A stretch of 64,000 nt of DNA from Legionella quinlivanii (GTDB taxonomy: Bacteria > Pseudomonadota > Gammaproteobacteria > Legionellales > Legionellaceae). Each line of letters begins with the position of its first letter. The stretch's first letter is position 1. The translations under genes and the position numbers were made by a program. The stretch covers positions 1,377,501 to 1,441,500 of the forward strand of contig NZ_UGOX01000001.1 in NCBI RefSeq assembly GCF_900461555.1. The letters run 5' to 3'. The notes under the pieces are model-generated. The model was given only the letters and a program-made list of their open reading frames with translations. It did not search any database and was not told the DNA's origin. Shown in pieces: positions 9,473 through 18,478 of the stretch.

Positions 9473-9970
9473 CTAGCAGCCCATTTGTTTAAAGAATTCT
9501 CTTTTTTTGGTTTCCCATTGGGTCATCAATGTCTGGTATTGCTGCTTTTGTTGATCATTCAGCAAGTTATAAATTTGATTTTTCATGGTGATTTTGGTTT
9601 TCATCATGTTGCCAATCAAAGTCGTTTTTTGCTGAACCAGTGCATCCAGTTTGCCTTGATCCAGTGTAGGTGACATCACCAATGCTTTCATCTCTTCGCG
9701 AATACTTTTCATTTGCGTCCAATTCGCTTTCATTGCGCTTTTAGCATTGTCTTTAATCGCCTTAATTTTATCTTGCTGGTCCTGAGTCAATTGCAAAGTC
9801 TGAACCATTTCCTGCCATCTCTGTGCATGGGAGCACAGTTTGCCATTATCAGTGCTGGCAGCTTGCGAGCTGGCGGCTGGCTGATCAGTTGCAGTAGTGC
9901 TGTCTGCATAGACAGGTGCGGCCAATGAGGCAGATATGAACAATATTGGCAGCAATACTTTCTTGAACAT
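9473..9970 (-). CDS. Spy/CpxP-like periplasmic protein with LTxxQ motif
   Basis: A 165-residue exported protein. It begins with a signal peptide (MFKKVLLPILFISASLAAPVYA, cleavage likely before Asp23). The mature part is helical and Met/Gln/Lys-rich, with two LTxxQ-type motifs, LTQDQQ near 60 and LNDQQKQQ near 137. That pattern belongs to the Spy/CpxP family of periplasmic chaperones and envelope-stress modulators. A strong AAGGAGA precedes the ATG. It is transcribed away from rpsB and sits between map and rpsB, an arrangement not seen in E. coli. Whether an envelope-stress regulator controls it cannot be told here. Confidence 0.8.
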   Translation of the reverse strand: MFKKVLLPILFISASLAAPVYADSTTATDQPAASSQAASTDNGKLCSHAQRWQEMVQTLQLTQDQQDKIKAIKDNAKSAMKANWTQMKSIREEMKALVMSPTLDQGKLDALVQQKTTLIGNMMKTKITMKNQIYNLLNDQQKQQYQTLMTQWETKKREFFKQMGC

Positions 9971-10099
9971 GGTGTTCTCCTTGATGTTTTAATTTTTATC
10001 CAGTTTCGAGTATAGACTCTAAATGAAAATAATTCTTGTTATTCAGTCAAATTGATATTCATAATTAACGGGCAAACGATCTGTAATAACTCATTACGA

Positions 10100-10135
10100 T
10101 TGCTGCAGGCGCCTAAATGTGATATAACTAGCGCG
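10100..10135 (+). promoter_or_regulatory. candidate rpsB promoter with GC-rich discriminator
   Basis: TTGCTG at 10100-10105 and TATAAC at 10123-10128 are spaced by 17 bases, a good sigma-70 match. The bases after the -10 box are TAGCGCGC, a GC-rich discriminator typical of ribosomal and stringently controlled promoters. Transcription would start near 10135, about 90 bases before the rpsB ATG. Confidence 0.6.
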
Positions 10136-10161
10136 CTTTTAACGACACACACGTTTCGTCA

Positions 10162-10195
10162 CATAAAGCGGGGTCCCCATGTGGGGTGCTTTATG
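10162..10195 (+). promoter_or_regulatory. rpsB mRNA leader hairpin, candidate S2 autoregulatory site
   Basis: CATAAAGC (10162-10169) and GCTTTATG (10188-10195) form a perfect 8-bp stem. It encloses CCCC/GGGG (10175-10178 with 10183-10186) and an asymmetric GGGGT bulge. The structure lies 33 bases before the rpsB ATG. Ribosomal protein S2 is known to repress its own operon through a folded leader in gamma-proteobacteria; assigning this hairpin to that role is inference. Confidence 0.5.
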
Positions 10196-10227
10196 GGAAG
10201 CGTGGAGGCATAACCCTTGGAGAAACA

Positions 10228-10986
10228 ATGAATAACGTTAGTATGCGTGAACTATTGGAAGCGGGCGCTCATTTTGGGCATAGAACCCGTTTCTGGAACC
10301 CAAAAATGTCTGAGTATATTTTTGGCTCAAGAAACAAAATTCATATCATCAACCTGGAAAAAACACTGCCCATGTTGAATGATGTTGCCAACTATGTTGG
10401 CCGTCTGGCTTCTAACAAAGCTAAAATCCTGTTTGTTGGTACAAAAAGAGCGGCTCAGGAAAGCATTCGTGAACATGCAAAGCGCTGTGGTATGCCCTAT
10501 GTTGACCATCGCTGGTTGGGCGGCATGCTGACAAACTATAAAACTGTCCGTCAGTCTATTTTCAGACTCAAAGAACTGAAAGAATTACGTGACAAAGGTG
10601 CTTTTGAAACTATGATTAAGAAAGAAGCACTGATGTTAAGCCGCGAACTGGAAAAACTGGAGCGTGGATTAGGCGGTATCGAGGATATGGGTGGATTGCC
10701 AGATGCTCTCTTCGTTGTCGATGTCGGTTTTGAACACATCGCTGTTGAAGAAGCGCGTCGATTAAAAATTCCTGTCATTGGTGTGGTTGATACTAACAAC
10801 AGCCCAGACAATATTGATTATGTCATTCCAGGTAATGATGACTCCATGCGCGCAGTGGATATTTATGTCCGCGTGGTTGCAGATGCTATTGCCGATGCAA
10901 AAAGCGGCAACACAGTAGGTGGAGTAGCAAGCAGTGAATTCGTGGAAGTATCGTCTGCCGAGGAAGCTGAAAAAGCGGGTGAATAA
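10228..10986 (+). CDS. rpsB: 30S ribosomal protein S2
   Basis: Structural protein of the small ribosomal subunit. [18 protein letters not shown] at the N-terminus and later [19 protein letters not shown] and VIPGNDD are family hallmarks. The open frame extends upstream to 10186, but that extension lies in the folded leader; ATG 10228 aligns with known S2 starts and has a TTGGAGA ribosome site just before it. The product is 252 residues. It is the first gene of rpsB-tsf-pyrH-frr. Confidence 0.98.
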   Translation: MNNVSMRELLEAGAHFGHRTRFWNPKMSEYIFGSRNKIHIINLEKTLPMLNDVANYVGRLASNKAKILFVGTKRAAQESIREHAKRCGMPYVDHRWLGGMLTNYKTVRQSIFRLKELKELRDKGAFETMIKKEALMLSRELEKLERGLGGIEDMGGLPDALFVVDVGFEHIAVEEARRLKIPVIGVVDTNNSPDNIDYVIPGNDDSMRAVDIYVRVVADAIADAKSGNTVGGVASSEFVEVSSAEEAEKAGE

Positions 10987-10997
10987 TTAACTTTGCT

Positions 10998-11078
10998 AAA
11001 GGGGCGCGTTGTCCAAGCATAAATCGGATATGAAGTTCCTTCACACCGTTTTATGACTTGTCTGCAGCGCACCCCTTT
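10998..11078 (+). terminator. rpsB-tsf intergenic stem, attenuator-like
   Basis: The 112-bp gap between rpsB and tsf begins with AAAGGGGCGCGTTG (10998-11011) and ends with CAGCGCACCCCTTT (11065-11078). They can pair over 14 positions with one G-T pair and one mismatch, and are followed by more T. A long-range stem with a T-rich 3' edge would suit partial termination or RNA processing that sets the S2 to EF-Ts ratio. Confidence 0.5.
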
Positions 11079-11098
11079 TTACTATGTGGAGAATTGAA

Positions 11099-11977
11099 AT
11101 GAGTATAAGTGCTGCATTGGTTATGAAGTTACGTGAAAGAACTGGCGCCGGAATGATGGAGTGCAAAAAGTTTCTGGTTGCGACCAATGGTGACATTGAA
11201 TTGGCCATCTCTGAAATGAGAAAAGCAGGCCAGGCCAAAGCCGATAAAAAAGCGGATCGAATTGCTGCTGAAGGTGTCATTGTGATTGCGCGTTCTGCTG
11301 ATGGACGTAGTGCAGTCATGCTGGAAATTAACAGTGAGACTGACTTCGTTGCCAGAGATGAGAATTTTACCCGTTTCGCAGAAAAAGTGGCTGCGACTGC
11401 TCTGGAAAGCTCTGTCGCCGATGTTGCTGCGCTTGCCAACGAGACATTAAAAGATACTGACAGCACAGTCGAACAGGCTCGTCAGGAGCTGGTCGCGAAA
11501 ATTGGTGAAAACATCAAGATTCGCCGTATGGAAAGAATGTCTTGCGATGGTGTAATTGGATCTTATCTGCATGGCTCAAGAATTGGTGTTCTGGTTGCAC
11601 TGAAAAATGGCGAAGAAGCACTGGCTAAAGACATTGCGATGCATATCGCTGCCAGTCGTCCGATGGTTGTGAACCGCGATCAGGTATCTGCTGAAGCAAT
11701 TGAAAACGAGCGTGAAATCTTCACTGCTCAAGCCAGAGAAAGCGGCAAGCCACAGGAAATCATCGATAAAATGATTGAAGGCCGTATTAATAAATTCATC
11801 GACGAAGTTAGCTTGAATGGTCAGCCTTTCGTTAAAGATCCCAATGTTAAAGTGGGTCAGCTGCTGAAAGAAAAAGGCGCTGAAGTAACTGCGTTCCTTC
11901 GTTTTGAAGTAGGGGAAGGCATTGAGAAAAAAGAAGACAACTTTGTTGAAGAAGTGATGGCACAGGTTCGTGATTAA
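11099..11977 (+). CDS. tsf: elongation factor Ts
   Basis: Nucleotide exchange factor for EF-Tu. The N-terminal UBA-like domain carries [14 protein letters not shown], and [13 protein letters not shown] marks the core domain. ATG 11099 follows GTGGAGA and gives a 292-residue protein; the frame opens five codons earlier, but those codons would place the start within the ribosome site. The TAA stop shares a base with the pyrH ATG (TAATG), implying translational coupling. Confidence 0.98.
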   Translation: MSISAALVMKLRERTGAGMMECKKFLVATNGDIELAISEMRKAGQAKADKKADRIAAEGVIVIARSADGRSAVMLEINSETDFVARDENFTRFAEKVAATALESSVADVAALANETLKDTDSTVEQARQELVAKIGENIKIRRMERMSCDGVIGSYLHGSRIGVLVALKNGEEALAKDIAMHIAASRPMVVNRDQVSAEAIENEREIFTAQARESGKPQEIIDKMIEGRINKFIDEVSLNGQPFVKDPNVKVGQLLKEKGAEVTAFLRFEVGEGIEKKEDNFVEEVMAQVRD

Positions 11978-12717
11978 TGATGAGCGATAATCACTTACAG
12001 TTAAAATATAAACGCATTTTATTAAAATGCAGCGGTGAAGCACTGATGGGCAAGGCTCAGTTCGGCATTGACCCCTCAGTGCTGGACCTTATCGCGAATG
12101 ATGTGGCTGAACTGATCCGTATGGGAGTTGAAGTTGGCCTGGTAATTGGCGGCGGAAATCTCTTTCGCGGTAAAGCATTGTCGGAAGCGGGTTTGGGCCG
12201 GGTAACCGGGGATCACATGGGCATGCTTGCCACAGTAATGAATGCTTTGGCTATGAGAGATGCATTGGAACGTATTGACATGCCTGCAAGAATCATGTCT
12301 GCTATTCCTATGTTAGGTGTTGTTGATCCCTATCACCGGCGTAAAGCGATTACCCATTTGCGTAATGGTCATGTTGTGATTTTTGCTGCGGGAACCGGTA
12401 ATCCATTTTTTACAACTGATTCTGCTGCCTGCTTACGGGCGATAGAAGTGGGCGCTGATATTGTATTAAAAGCAACCAAGGTTGATGGGATTTACAATGA
12501 TGATCCAATGATAAATCCAAAAGCCACTCGCTACGATTATTTAAGCTACAGACAAGTGCTCAGCGATGGCTTAAAAGTGATGGATTCAACCGCTATCTGT
12601 CTTTGTATGGATCATGGAATGCCGCTTCAGGTGTTCGATTTGTTTGCACCGGGCGCCTTGAAAAAAATTGTATCAGGTGAACGCGTAGGAACTATTGTAG
12701 GAGCCAATAATGATTAA
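11977..12717 (+). CDS. pyrH: uridylate kinase (UMP kinase)
   Basis: Phosphorylates UMP to UDP for pyrimidine nucleotide supply. It belongs to the amino-acid-kinase fold: [13 protein letters not shown] at the start, [10 protein letters not shown], the conserved [20 protein letters not shown], and [13 protein letters not shown] with ATKVDGIY. The 246-residue length is normal. Two ATG codons are adjacent (11977 and 11980); either could be used. It overlaps tsf by one base and frr by eight. Confidence 0.98.
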   Translation: MMSDNHLQLKYKRILLKCSGEALMGKAQFGIDPSVLDLIANDVAELIRMGVEVGLVIGGGNLFRGKALSEAGLGRVTGDHMGMLATVMNALAMRDALERIDMPARIMSAIPMLGVVDPYHRRKAITHLRNGHVVIFAAGTGNPFFTTDSAACLRAIEVGADIVLKATKVDGIYNDDPMINPKATRYDYLSYRQVLSDGLKVMDSTAICLCMDHGMPLQVFDLFAPGALKKIVSGERVGTIVGANND

Positions 12718-13267
12718 TGATGTCAAAAATGATGCTGAAAAACGAATGAAAAAATCCGTTGAGTCATTGCAGCATGAATTGACAAAAATCAGAACCGGAA
12801 GAGCAAATGCCAGTTTGCTGGATCATATCCAGGTAGACTATTACGGCAATCTCACTCCCTTAAACCAGGTCGCCAATGTCTCTGCCAGTGATTCAAGAAC
12901 TTTATTAGTCACTCCCTGGGAAAAATCGATGGTGGCTGTAGTGGAGAAGGCAATTCTGACCTCTGATTTAGGATTAAACCCAGCTACTGCTGGATCAGCA
13001 ATCCGCGTTCCCATGCCGCCTTTGACTGAGGAACGACGAAAAGAATTGATCAAAGTAGTACGGGGTGAAGGAGAACAGGCTAAAGTAGCTATCCGTAACG
13101 TGCGCCGTGATGCTAACAATCAATTGAAGGAGCTGGTTAAAGAAAAGCAAATCTCTGAAGATGATGAGCGAAGAGCTGGTGAGCTAATTCAAAAAATCAC
13201 TGACAAGTATATCGTTGATATTGATCACGTCCTGGCTGAGAAAGAAAAAGATCTGATGGCATTCTAA
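12710..13267 (+). CDS. frr: ribosome recycling factor
   Basis: Splits post-termination ribosomes together with EF-G. The 185-residue length is standard. Family motifs include [43 protein letters not shown] and [14 protein letters not shown]. It overlaps pyrH by 8 bases and closes the operon. uppS and the genes that commonly follow frr are absent; the next gene is on the other strand after a repeat-filled spacer. Confidence 0.98.
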   Translation: MINDVKNDAEKRMKKSVESLQHELTKIRTGRANASLLDHIQVDYYGNLTPLNQVANVSASDSRTLLVTPWEKSMVAVVEKAILTSDLGLNPATAGSAIRVPMPPLTEERRKELIKVVRGEGEQAKVAIRNVRRDANNQLKELVKEKQISEDDERRAGELIQKITDKYIVDIDHVLAEKEKDLMAF

Positions 13268-13333
13268 TTGCCGATTTTTTGACTTTTCCATTGTCTCCAC
13301 ATACCGCGCTATAGAACCAGGCAACTAATCTAT

Positions 13334-13420
13334 CGTCTTTACGAACGAAGTGAAGCAATCCAGATCGAAACTTGAATAAGATAAAGAGCTGGATTGCTTC
13401 GCTAACGCTCGCAAAGACGA
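13334..13420. repeat. palindromic repeat core, copy between frr and the FAD/methyltransferase gene
   Basis: Imperfect 33/34-bp inverted repeat: the left arm (13334-13366) contains GAAGTGAAGCAATCCAG and the right arm (13386-13419) CTGGATTGCTTCGC. It lies just 3' of frr, where it could also stop transcription from both sides. Weak outer sequences resembling the ends of the 3234-3467 element flank it (GAACCAGGCAAC on the left, AACAATGCC on the right). No gene is visible in 13268-13702 outside this and the next repeat. Confidence 0.75.
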
Positions 13421-13510
13421 TTTTTGCGTCCCCATCTTCATTTAACAATGCCTTTTGCGCAGACGTGAATCCATTCCTCAATTGGCATTGTAGCGAGCTG
13501 AGATATGAAG

Positions 13511-13696
13511 TTCCCACCTCTGCGGGGAGGCACTGTTGCTTGGATAGAACCAAGCAAACCAAACTGTCGTCTTTGCGAACGAAGTGAAAGCAATCCAGAT
13601 CAAGCTTTGACCAAGGTTATGGGCTGGATTGCTACGCTCGCAAAGACGAACTTATGCACCTGTTTTCATTTGCGCAACAACGCCTCGCGGGAATGC
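13511..13696. repeat. palindromic repeat with outer arms, second tandem copy
   Basis: The core inverted repeat runs 13568-13649. Outside it the left flank reads GGGGAGGCACTGTTGC then GATAGAACCAAGCAA, and the right flank GCGCAACAACGCCTCGCGGG, so the larger two-level palindrome is recognisable. The left core arm has one extra A (GTGAAAGCAATCC). It stops a few bases before the end of the converging FAD/methyltransferase gene. Confidence 0.75.
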
Positions 13697-13702
13697 CAGT
13701 GC

Positions 13703-16564
13703 TCAAAATGAATTGGAAACGGGCACGTTCTGAGGAGCTTGTTCCTGCTCTCCAGGTAAGCCGTTTCTGGTATCAGCAAATAAGGGGAGTCCTGAATTCA
13801 AAGAGGAGGGGCGTGTATTCGCTCGCCACTGACCTGCTGTTATTTCTGAATTGCCATTATTTAGCTCTACTGATGGCTTTGGAGTTATAGTTTCCGTTGG
13901 CTCTTCTGCCATTTCTTGAGTCGCTGAATTGACCAACTCTAATTTGGGAGCCGCTTTATTGAAGCTAACCATTCGATTGCGGCTTGGATCCCCTTTACGA
14001 ATCAATGGAACCTCGGGTCCTTCAACAGCGTAGCCAAGACCGCATTTAGCCAAACGTTCTTTCCAGTAAGTCATTGGTTGAAAATTTCGGATTTCCTTGA
14101 TTTCTTTGTTCAACGGGACACCAGTTACCGCATTAAAGATAGTATGCGCCATATGAGCCATACTCATTGATTCATCATCAATTACATCATGATCAACCAG
14201 CAAAAACCGTCCATCTTTTCGGAGTACTCTTCGTATCTCAAGTAAAAATTTATCCAATTCTTCTTCTGGAAAATGGTGTAATCCTACATAACAGGTTATA
14301 ACATCTGCACTATTATCCTTTAGATTTGCAAGGCCTGGATGCTTATAATGCAATTTTTCAAAACGATGATAGGGCCTCGGAAAACCAGTCTGTACATAAT
14401 CCGTAATAGAAGGATTTTTATAAACGGCAACAATCTGTCCTTTTATAGTTCGGTTATTTTGCTTAAATCCAGAAACAAAACGCCCGGGATAGCCGATTTC
14501 AACAAGGCCATCAATAGTGGTCATGTCCTCTGGTAACAAGGATTGCGCCTGAGCTCCCAAGTCTGTTTTGATACTGGAAAGAGAGTTAAGTGTGCGTCTG
14601 AAATCGGTGAGTGTTCCTGGCCTAACTTCGGGTAACCTGCGGCATAACTCTTCATAAATTTCTTCATGACTATCTTTATATTTCAAGATGTCATCCATCA
14701 ACGCGATTAGCTTATCGCTATCTATTCGTTGTAGTATATTATTTAGGAAGCCTGAAAAGCGCTTCTGGGTCTCCTTGTTAGCCATTACGGCTTTAAAATG
14801 ATTCACTTCAGGGCTTTTTGTTGCAAGATATTTCTGGAAGAATCCACTTACAAACAAATTATCAGGATCATACTCCTTTTTAAGCTCAATAAGTTCCGAA
14901 GCATAGGGATAGGATTTTTCAAAATCTTCAGGCGAGGAAACATGCTGATAAGGTAGATAATAACTTCCACCATGGTTCACTGCCAGTGCTTGCGCCTCCC
15001 TTAGCCATTTTTGCACTGATATCTTCTCTTCATCGCTCAAAGATTGATTAAAACAAAGTACCAAAGCAAAACGATCACCGTCGTGAGCATAAGAAAGCGG
15101 GGCTGCATCGTGTTTCAGAACAAAGCGGATGGAGGCATTCAGTAAAATAACCTCATTATCCATTAGTAATTGGCCTAATGCTAACGTGAAATCCTCTAAG
15201 TTTTCCTCAGGAACAAAGAATTCCTGGAGCCACTCACTCTCGCTGACTGCAGGATTGAACATAGCATTAATGGGAGGCTGCATAATCTCGTTACGAGTCA
15301 TTGGCGCACTATTGTTGGCCAACAAACGTGTTTTTTCCCACTCCCAATAGGTTTTGCGGATGAAGCCAAAACGGCGAGCCAGATTCACCATGATTTGGTT
15401 AAATCGGGTTCCTCGTGCTGATTCCATTCTTAGATGAGGCGCTGAGATCGGCTTTGCCGTGCCTTCTTTCACATAATTTACTGCGACCCCCGAACCAAGC
15501 AGGTTATTGGGATCTAAGGAGAGGCGGAATAAATGCATTTTAATGTTGGGATCTTTCTGCACCGTTTCTCTGAAATAGGAAACATAATCTGCGAGAGAAA
15601 TTTCAACACCGCGCTCGTGCAAAAGATCGTTGTCAGTAAGTTGAATTTTAACACTGACAACTGTAGCCAAAAGTCCGAGACTTCCCGGGATTTTATGAAA
15701 CAATGGATCTTCAGGAGTTAATGTGATTCGCTCCCCTTTGCCATTGACAATATCCATCGAAAGAATGGTATTTGAAACAACCCCTTTTGTGTGGTCCCAC
15801 CCATGAATATTCGTTCCAATGGACCCGCCCACTGAAAATACATTGGAAGCCTGCATTACTTGAAGTGCCAGTCGATGCTTGTTGGCTTCAAGTTGTATAT
15901 CCGCCCAGGTTGCACCTGCACCGACAATGGCTGTTTTCTCTTTCGAGTTGATTTCAACTTCATTAAGTTTTGAAAGATCGACAGCAATACCACCTTTCAC
16001 ATCCTCAGGGAAATATTGTTTCCCTTGGCTTCTTCCGGCTCCTACAGGCATAATTTTTGTGGCACTATGACGCGCTTGTATAAAAATTTCCTGTACTTCT
16101 TCAATTGTTTCTGGTTGTCTTATCTGAACATTAGGGGAATGATGAAGACCGCCTCCGGAGATAATACCTTTATCTTTACGGTCTGGAGTAAAATAAAAAA
16201 TTACAAGTTTTGGTGAAAATAACCCAACGACCGATGCAAGCAGGGCATAAAGATTCCGGCTAAATAAAGTGCTGTATTTTTGTTGCTCAGTTAAACGCCG
16301 CTCCTGGCGCTCGTCACTGGTAAAAAAAGAACCCAGAGCATAACGTATTCCCAGTGCTCCTGATGCAACCATATCCAAAAGAGCCAGTGGTAAAAATAAT
16401 CCCACATAAATAGTGCGTGTTTTAAGATAACTAATCAATTGTCCGAGGTAGCTTTTGGGCCAGTTAAGATAGGCGCGATCAATCATCCCTGCGGCAACTG
16501 AACTGAAACGTCCTACACCCGGCAGTTTTTCTAAAAAATTTTTAATACTTAAACTCAAGGGCAT
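13703..16564 (-). CDS. membrane-anchored FAD oxidoreductase fused to a methyltransferase-like domain
   Basis: A 953-residue fusion. Two hydrophobic segments (about 52-76 and 105-125) precede an FAD-binding PCMH domain of the lactone-oxidase type: PVGAGRSQGKQ at 173-183, GGSIGTNIHG at 246-255, and a C-terminal YDPDNLF near 566. Residues about 682-870 look like a class I SAM methyltransferase, with CYVGLHHFPEEELDKFL, then RRVLRKDGRFLLVDHDV. Its first motif reads EIGYPGR, however, not the usual glycine-rich D-x-G-x-G-x-G. The last 80 residues are probably disordered. AAGGAT precedes the ATG. The upstream partner gene ends 11 bases away, so the two form one unit. The substrate is unknown. Confidence 0.82.
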   Translation of the reverse strand: MPLSLSIKNFLEKLPGVGRFSSVAAGMIDRAYLNWPKSYLGQLISYLKTRTIYVGLFLPLALLDMVASGALGIRYALGSFFTSDERQERRLTEQQKYSTLFSRNLYALLASVVGLFSPKLVIFYFTPDRKDKGIISGGGLHHSPNVQIRQPETIEEVQEIFIQARHSATKIMPVGAGRSQGKQYFPEDVKGGIAVDLSKLNEVEINSKEKTAIVGAGATWADIQLEANKHRLALQVMQASNVFSVGGSIGTNIHGWDHTKGVVSNTILSMDIVNGKGERITLTPEDPLFHKIPGSLGLLATVVSVKIQLTDNDLLHERGVEISLADYVSYFRETVQKDPNIKMHLFRLSLDPNNLLGSGVAVNYVKEGTAKPISAPHLRMESARGTRFNQIMVNLARRFGFIRKTYWEWEKTRLLANNSAPMTRNEIMQPPINAMFNPAVSESEWLQEFFVPEENLEDFTLALGQLLMDNEVILLNASIRFVLKHDAAPLSYAHDGDRFALVLCFNQSLSDEEKISVQKWLREAQALAVNHGGSYYLPYQHVSSPEDFEKSYPYASELIELKKEYDPDNLFVSGFFQKYLATKSPEVNHFKAVMANKETQKRFSGFLNNILQRIDSDKLIALMDDILKYKDSHEEIYEELCRRLPEVRPGTLTDFRRTLNSLSSIKTDLGAQAQSLLPEDMTTIDGLVEIGYPGRFVSGFKQNNRTIKGQIVAVYKNPSITDYVQTGFPRPYHRFEKLHYKHPGLANLKDNSADVITCYVGLHHFPEEELDKFLLEIRRVLRKDGRFLLVDHDVIDDESMSMAHMAHTIFNAVTGVPLNKEIKEIRNFQPMTYWKERLAKCGLGYAVEGPEVPLIRKGDPSRNRMVSFNKAAPKLELVNSATQEMAEEPTETITPKPSVELNNGNSEITAGQWRANTRPSSLNSGLPLFADTRNGLPGEQEQAPQNVPVSNSF

Positions 16565-16575
16565 TTTGTCTATCC

Positions 16576-17712
16576 TTAAAAATTATGAATGAATTTAGTT
16601 TCAACACCTTCTTGACTGCTGAGCCGAGTAAGGGTTTTATGAAGATCTCTTGCAGGCACATCAAAAAGACAAAATTTTCTTGTACTATCAATATGATTCT
16701 CGTAGGTATACAGCGGATTCACGTGTTTGACTTGATTGGCTGCTTTTTGCCGTACATTTAGTTTTGCGCTGTCTTCGCCCTCAATAAGGCACTTGACCTG
16801 AACCTGTTCCTGTCCTGCCAATAGTCGGGTATGAATACCGTTTTGGGCCATAGCATGAACAGCTGGCTGAAATGCAGCATAACGCGGAGCACTAATACGG
16901 GCATACACTGAAGTGTATGATTGTCCGTGCTTTTCTTTGATTTTACCCTTTGCATACACGTGATCATCAACTATTGCAATGGCGTGCTCTTTGGAAAGAC
17001 TTTCAATTTTGTGTTTAAGCTGACTTTTTGCAGCCTCGAAGTCAGTCTCGTCAGCAACATTGAGTTTAACCAGCAAGTCAGTGGTTGCTGGAACCAGATT
17101 ATTGTCCTGATGAAACCACCAGCTCAGGGGGCTGGAAATGAGGCGTCTTGCGAGTAATTCCGTTGAAACTACTTTCCAACTAAACCAGTCACCCCAGGTC
17201 CAATTTTGGCAAGCTTTATACTTTTCTGCTAAATCGTTGCGAATTTTTTTATATTCATGATCATAAAAAGGTATGGTTTGTAAGTCTTTAGCGTATTGTT
17301 TATAAAACTCTGCTAAATGCTGCTGCATTTCACTAGGATTTTCTTTATTGAAGAATGGGAAAGTGATGAGAGATAAGATTGCTTTAGGCAAAAGCTCCAT
17401 TGTGGTAAAAGCACTGACGAATACGTCCATAACCATATACTCAGAAGAAATTATCTCCCAGCGACTATTGTATTGTCGGGCTGCCTGATATGAATTATAA
17501 AATACTCTCCATAATCCCCCAATCTGCCGGAAGTAGGGGAAATGAAACATCGAATTATTTTGTCCCAGGTATTCGCCATACTCACTGGCCATTTCAACGT
17601 TTCGCCATTCAGGGCCGGTCATATAGGATTGATATTGCTCACGCCTATAGCCTGCCCTGTCAACTATCTGTAGACGTTCGTTCAGTTTTCTTAAAAATTT
17701 ACCCACACTCAT
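16576..17712 (-). CDS. unknown 376-378-residue protein paired with the FAD/methyltransferase gene
   Basis: Not recognised. It is rich in aromatic and charged residues, with no signal peptide. One moderately hydrophobic stretch lies near 95-120 (MDVFVSAFTT then LPKAILSLITFPFF). Trp-rich sequence around 170-200 (NWTWGDWFSWKVV, LSWWFH) is distinctive. The region after 240 looks like an alpha/beta domain. ATG 17712 touches a GGAGG ribosome site with no spacing, so GTG 17706 (codon 3) is the more plausible start. It lies 11 bases upstream of the FAD/methyltransferase gene; joint function is inferred from that alone. Confidence 0.72.
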   Translation of the reverse strand: MSVGKFLRKLNERLQIVDRAGYRREQYQSYMTGPEWRNVEMASEYGEYLGQNNSMFHFPYFRQIGGLWRVFYNSYQAARQYNSRWEIISSEYMVMDVFVSAFTTMELLPKAILSLITFPFFNKENPSEMQQHLAEFYKQYAKDLQTIPFYDHEYKKIRNDLAEKYKACQNWTWGDWFSWKVVSTELLARRLISSPLSWWFHQDNNLVPATTDLLVKLNVADETDFEAAKSQLKHKIESLSKEHAIAIVDDHVYAKGKIKEKHGQSYTSVYARISAPRYAAFQPAVHAMAQNGIHTRLLAGQEQVQVKCLIEGEDSAKLNVRQKAANQVKHVNPLYTYENHIDSTRKFCLFDVPARDLHKTLTRLSSQEGVETKFIHNF

Positions 17713-17919
17713 CCTCCATTTACCAGGTTAAAAATCTGCTGCAACTTCCTGAAACAAGTCGTTAGAATTGTTTTTGGCAATAATGGCGCGGATTGTTGCA
17801 TGGATTGAAAATAGTTGTCAAAGTGAGTAAAGGTGAAGCTATAGTCCCTTGATATAAAAAGAATATTTGCTAACATCTATCTATTCACTCTTTTAAACAC
17901 GCATAATCAGGAGAACTAC

Positions 17920-18357
17920 GTGGATAAAATTCAACCCTTATTTACTATTACCGCCACATCAACAGGTGGGCGAAATGGCCATAGTGAAACCAAAGACGGC
18001 ATGGTTTCTGTCAATCTTTCAGTTCCCAAAGATTTAGGCGGTCAGGGAAAACCTGATACAGCAACACCCGAACATTTATTCGCGGCTGGATACGCGGCCT
18101 GCTTTGGTGGCGCACTGGATTTCATTGCCAAGATGAACAAAAAAGATGCTTCCAAGGCAACAATTGATTGCAGCGTATCGATTGGCAAACGCGAACCCAC
18201 TGGATTTGCACTGGCGGTTAAAATTCAGGTCGAAGATAAAACTCTGCCGCAAAAGGATCTGGAGGCTTTGGTTAAAGAAGCGCATGAAAAAATTTGCCCT
18301 TATTCACATGCAACACGCGGCAATATCGAAGTGGACTTTTCGGTAATTGGCGCATAA
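17920..18357 (+). CDS. ohr: organic hydroperoxide resistance protein, OsmC/Ohr family
   Basis: Thiol peroxidase of the OsmC fold, 145 residues. The two catalytic cysteines are present: Cys61 in YAACFGGAL and Cys126 in KICPYSHATRGN, the Ohr-type pattern. The start is GTG at 17920, preceded by AGGAGA at good spacing. No MarR-type OhrR regulator lies beside it. The 207 bases upstream hold no gene; the promoter must lie there. Confidence 0.9.
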   Translation: MDKIQPLFTITATSTGGRNGHSETKDGMVSVNLSVPKDLGGQGKPDTATPEHLFAAGYAACFGGALDFIAKMNKKDASKATIDCSVSIGKREPTGFALAVKIQVEDKTLPQKDLEALVKEAHEKICPYSHATRGNIEVDFSVIGA

Positions 18358-18478
18358 ACCCTGCTAAGCTGCTGATATCATGCGAGCATGCCGGTTTATC
18401 TGTTTACCTGACCTGCCATATTGCAGAGTCATTAATTTACAGTAGAATGGGGATCATTTAATCAATGGTATCCTCAAA

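Noticed and set aside
11027-13515. Shared GATATGAAGTTCC in the rpsB-tsf gap and beside the repeat at 13511
   Set aside because: Thirteen identical bases are expected several times by chance in 64 kb and the contexts do not match.
13654-13890. 78-residue plus-strand frame next to the repeat
   Set aside because: It is made of repeat sequence and the reverse of the FAD/methyltransferase C-terminus; no start signal.
18358-18478. Tryptophan attenuator before trpE(G)
   Set aside because: No short Trp-rich leader frame and no competing hairpins with a T-run were found in the 121 bases.
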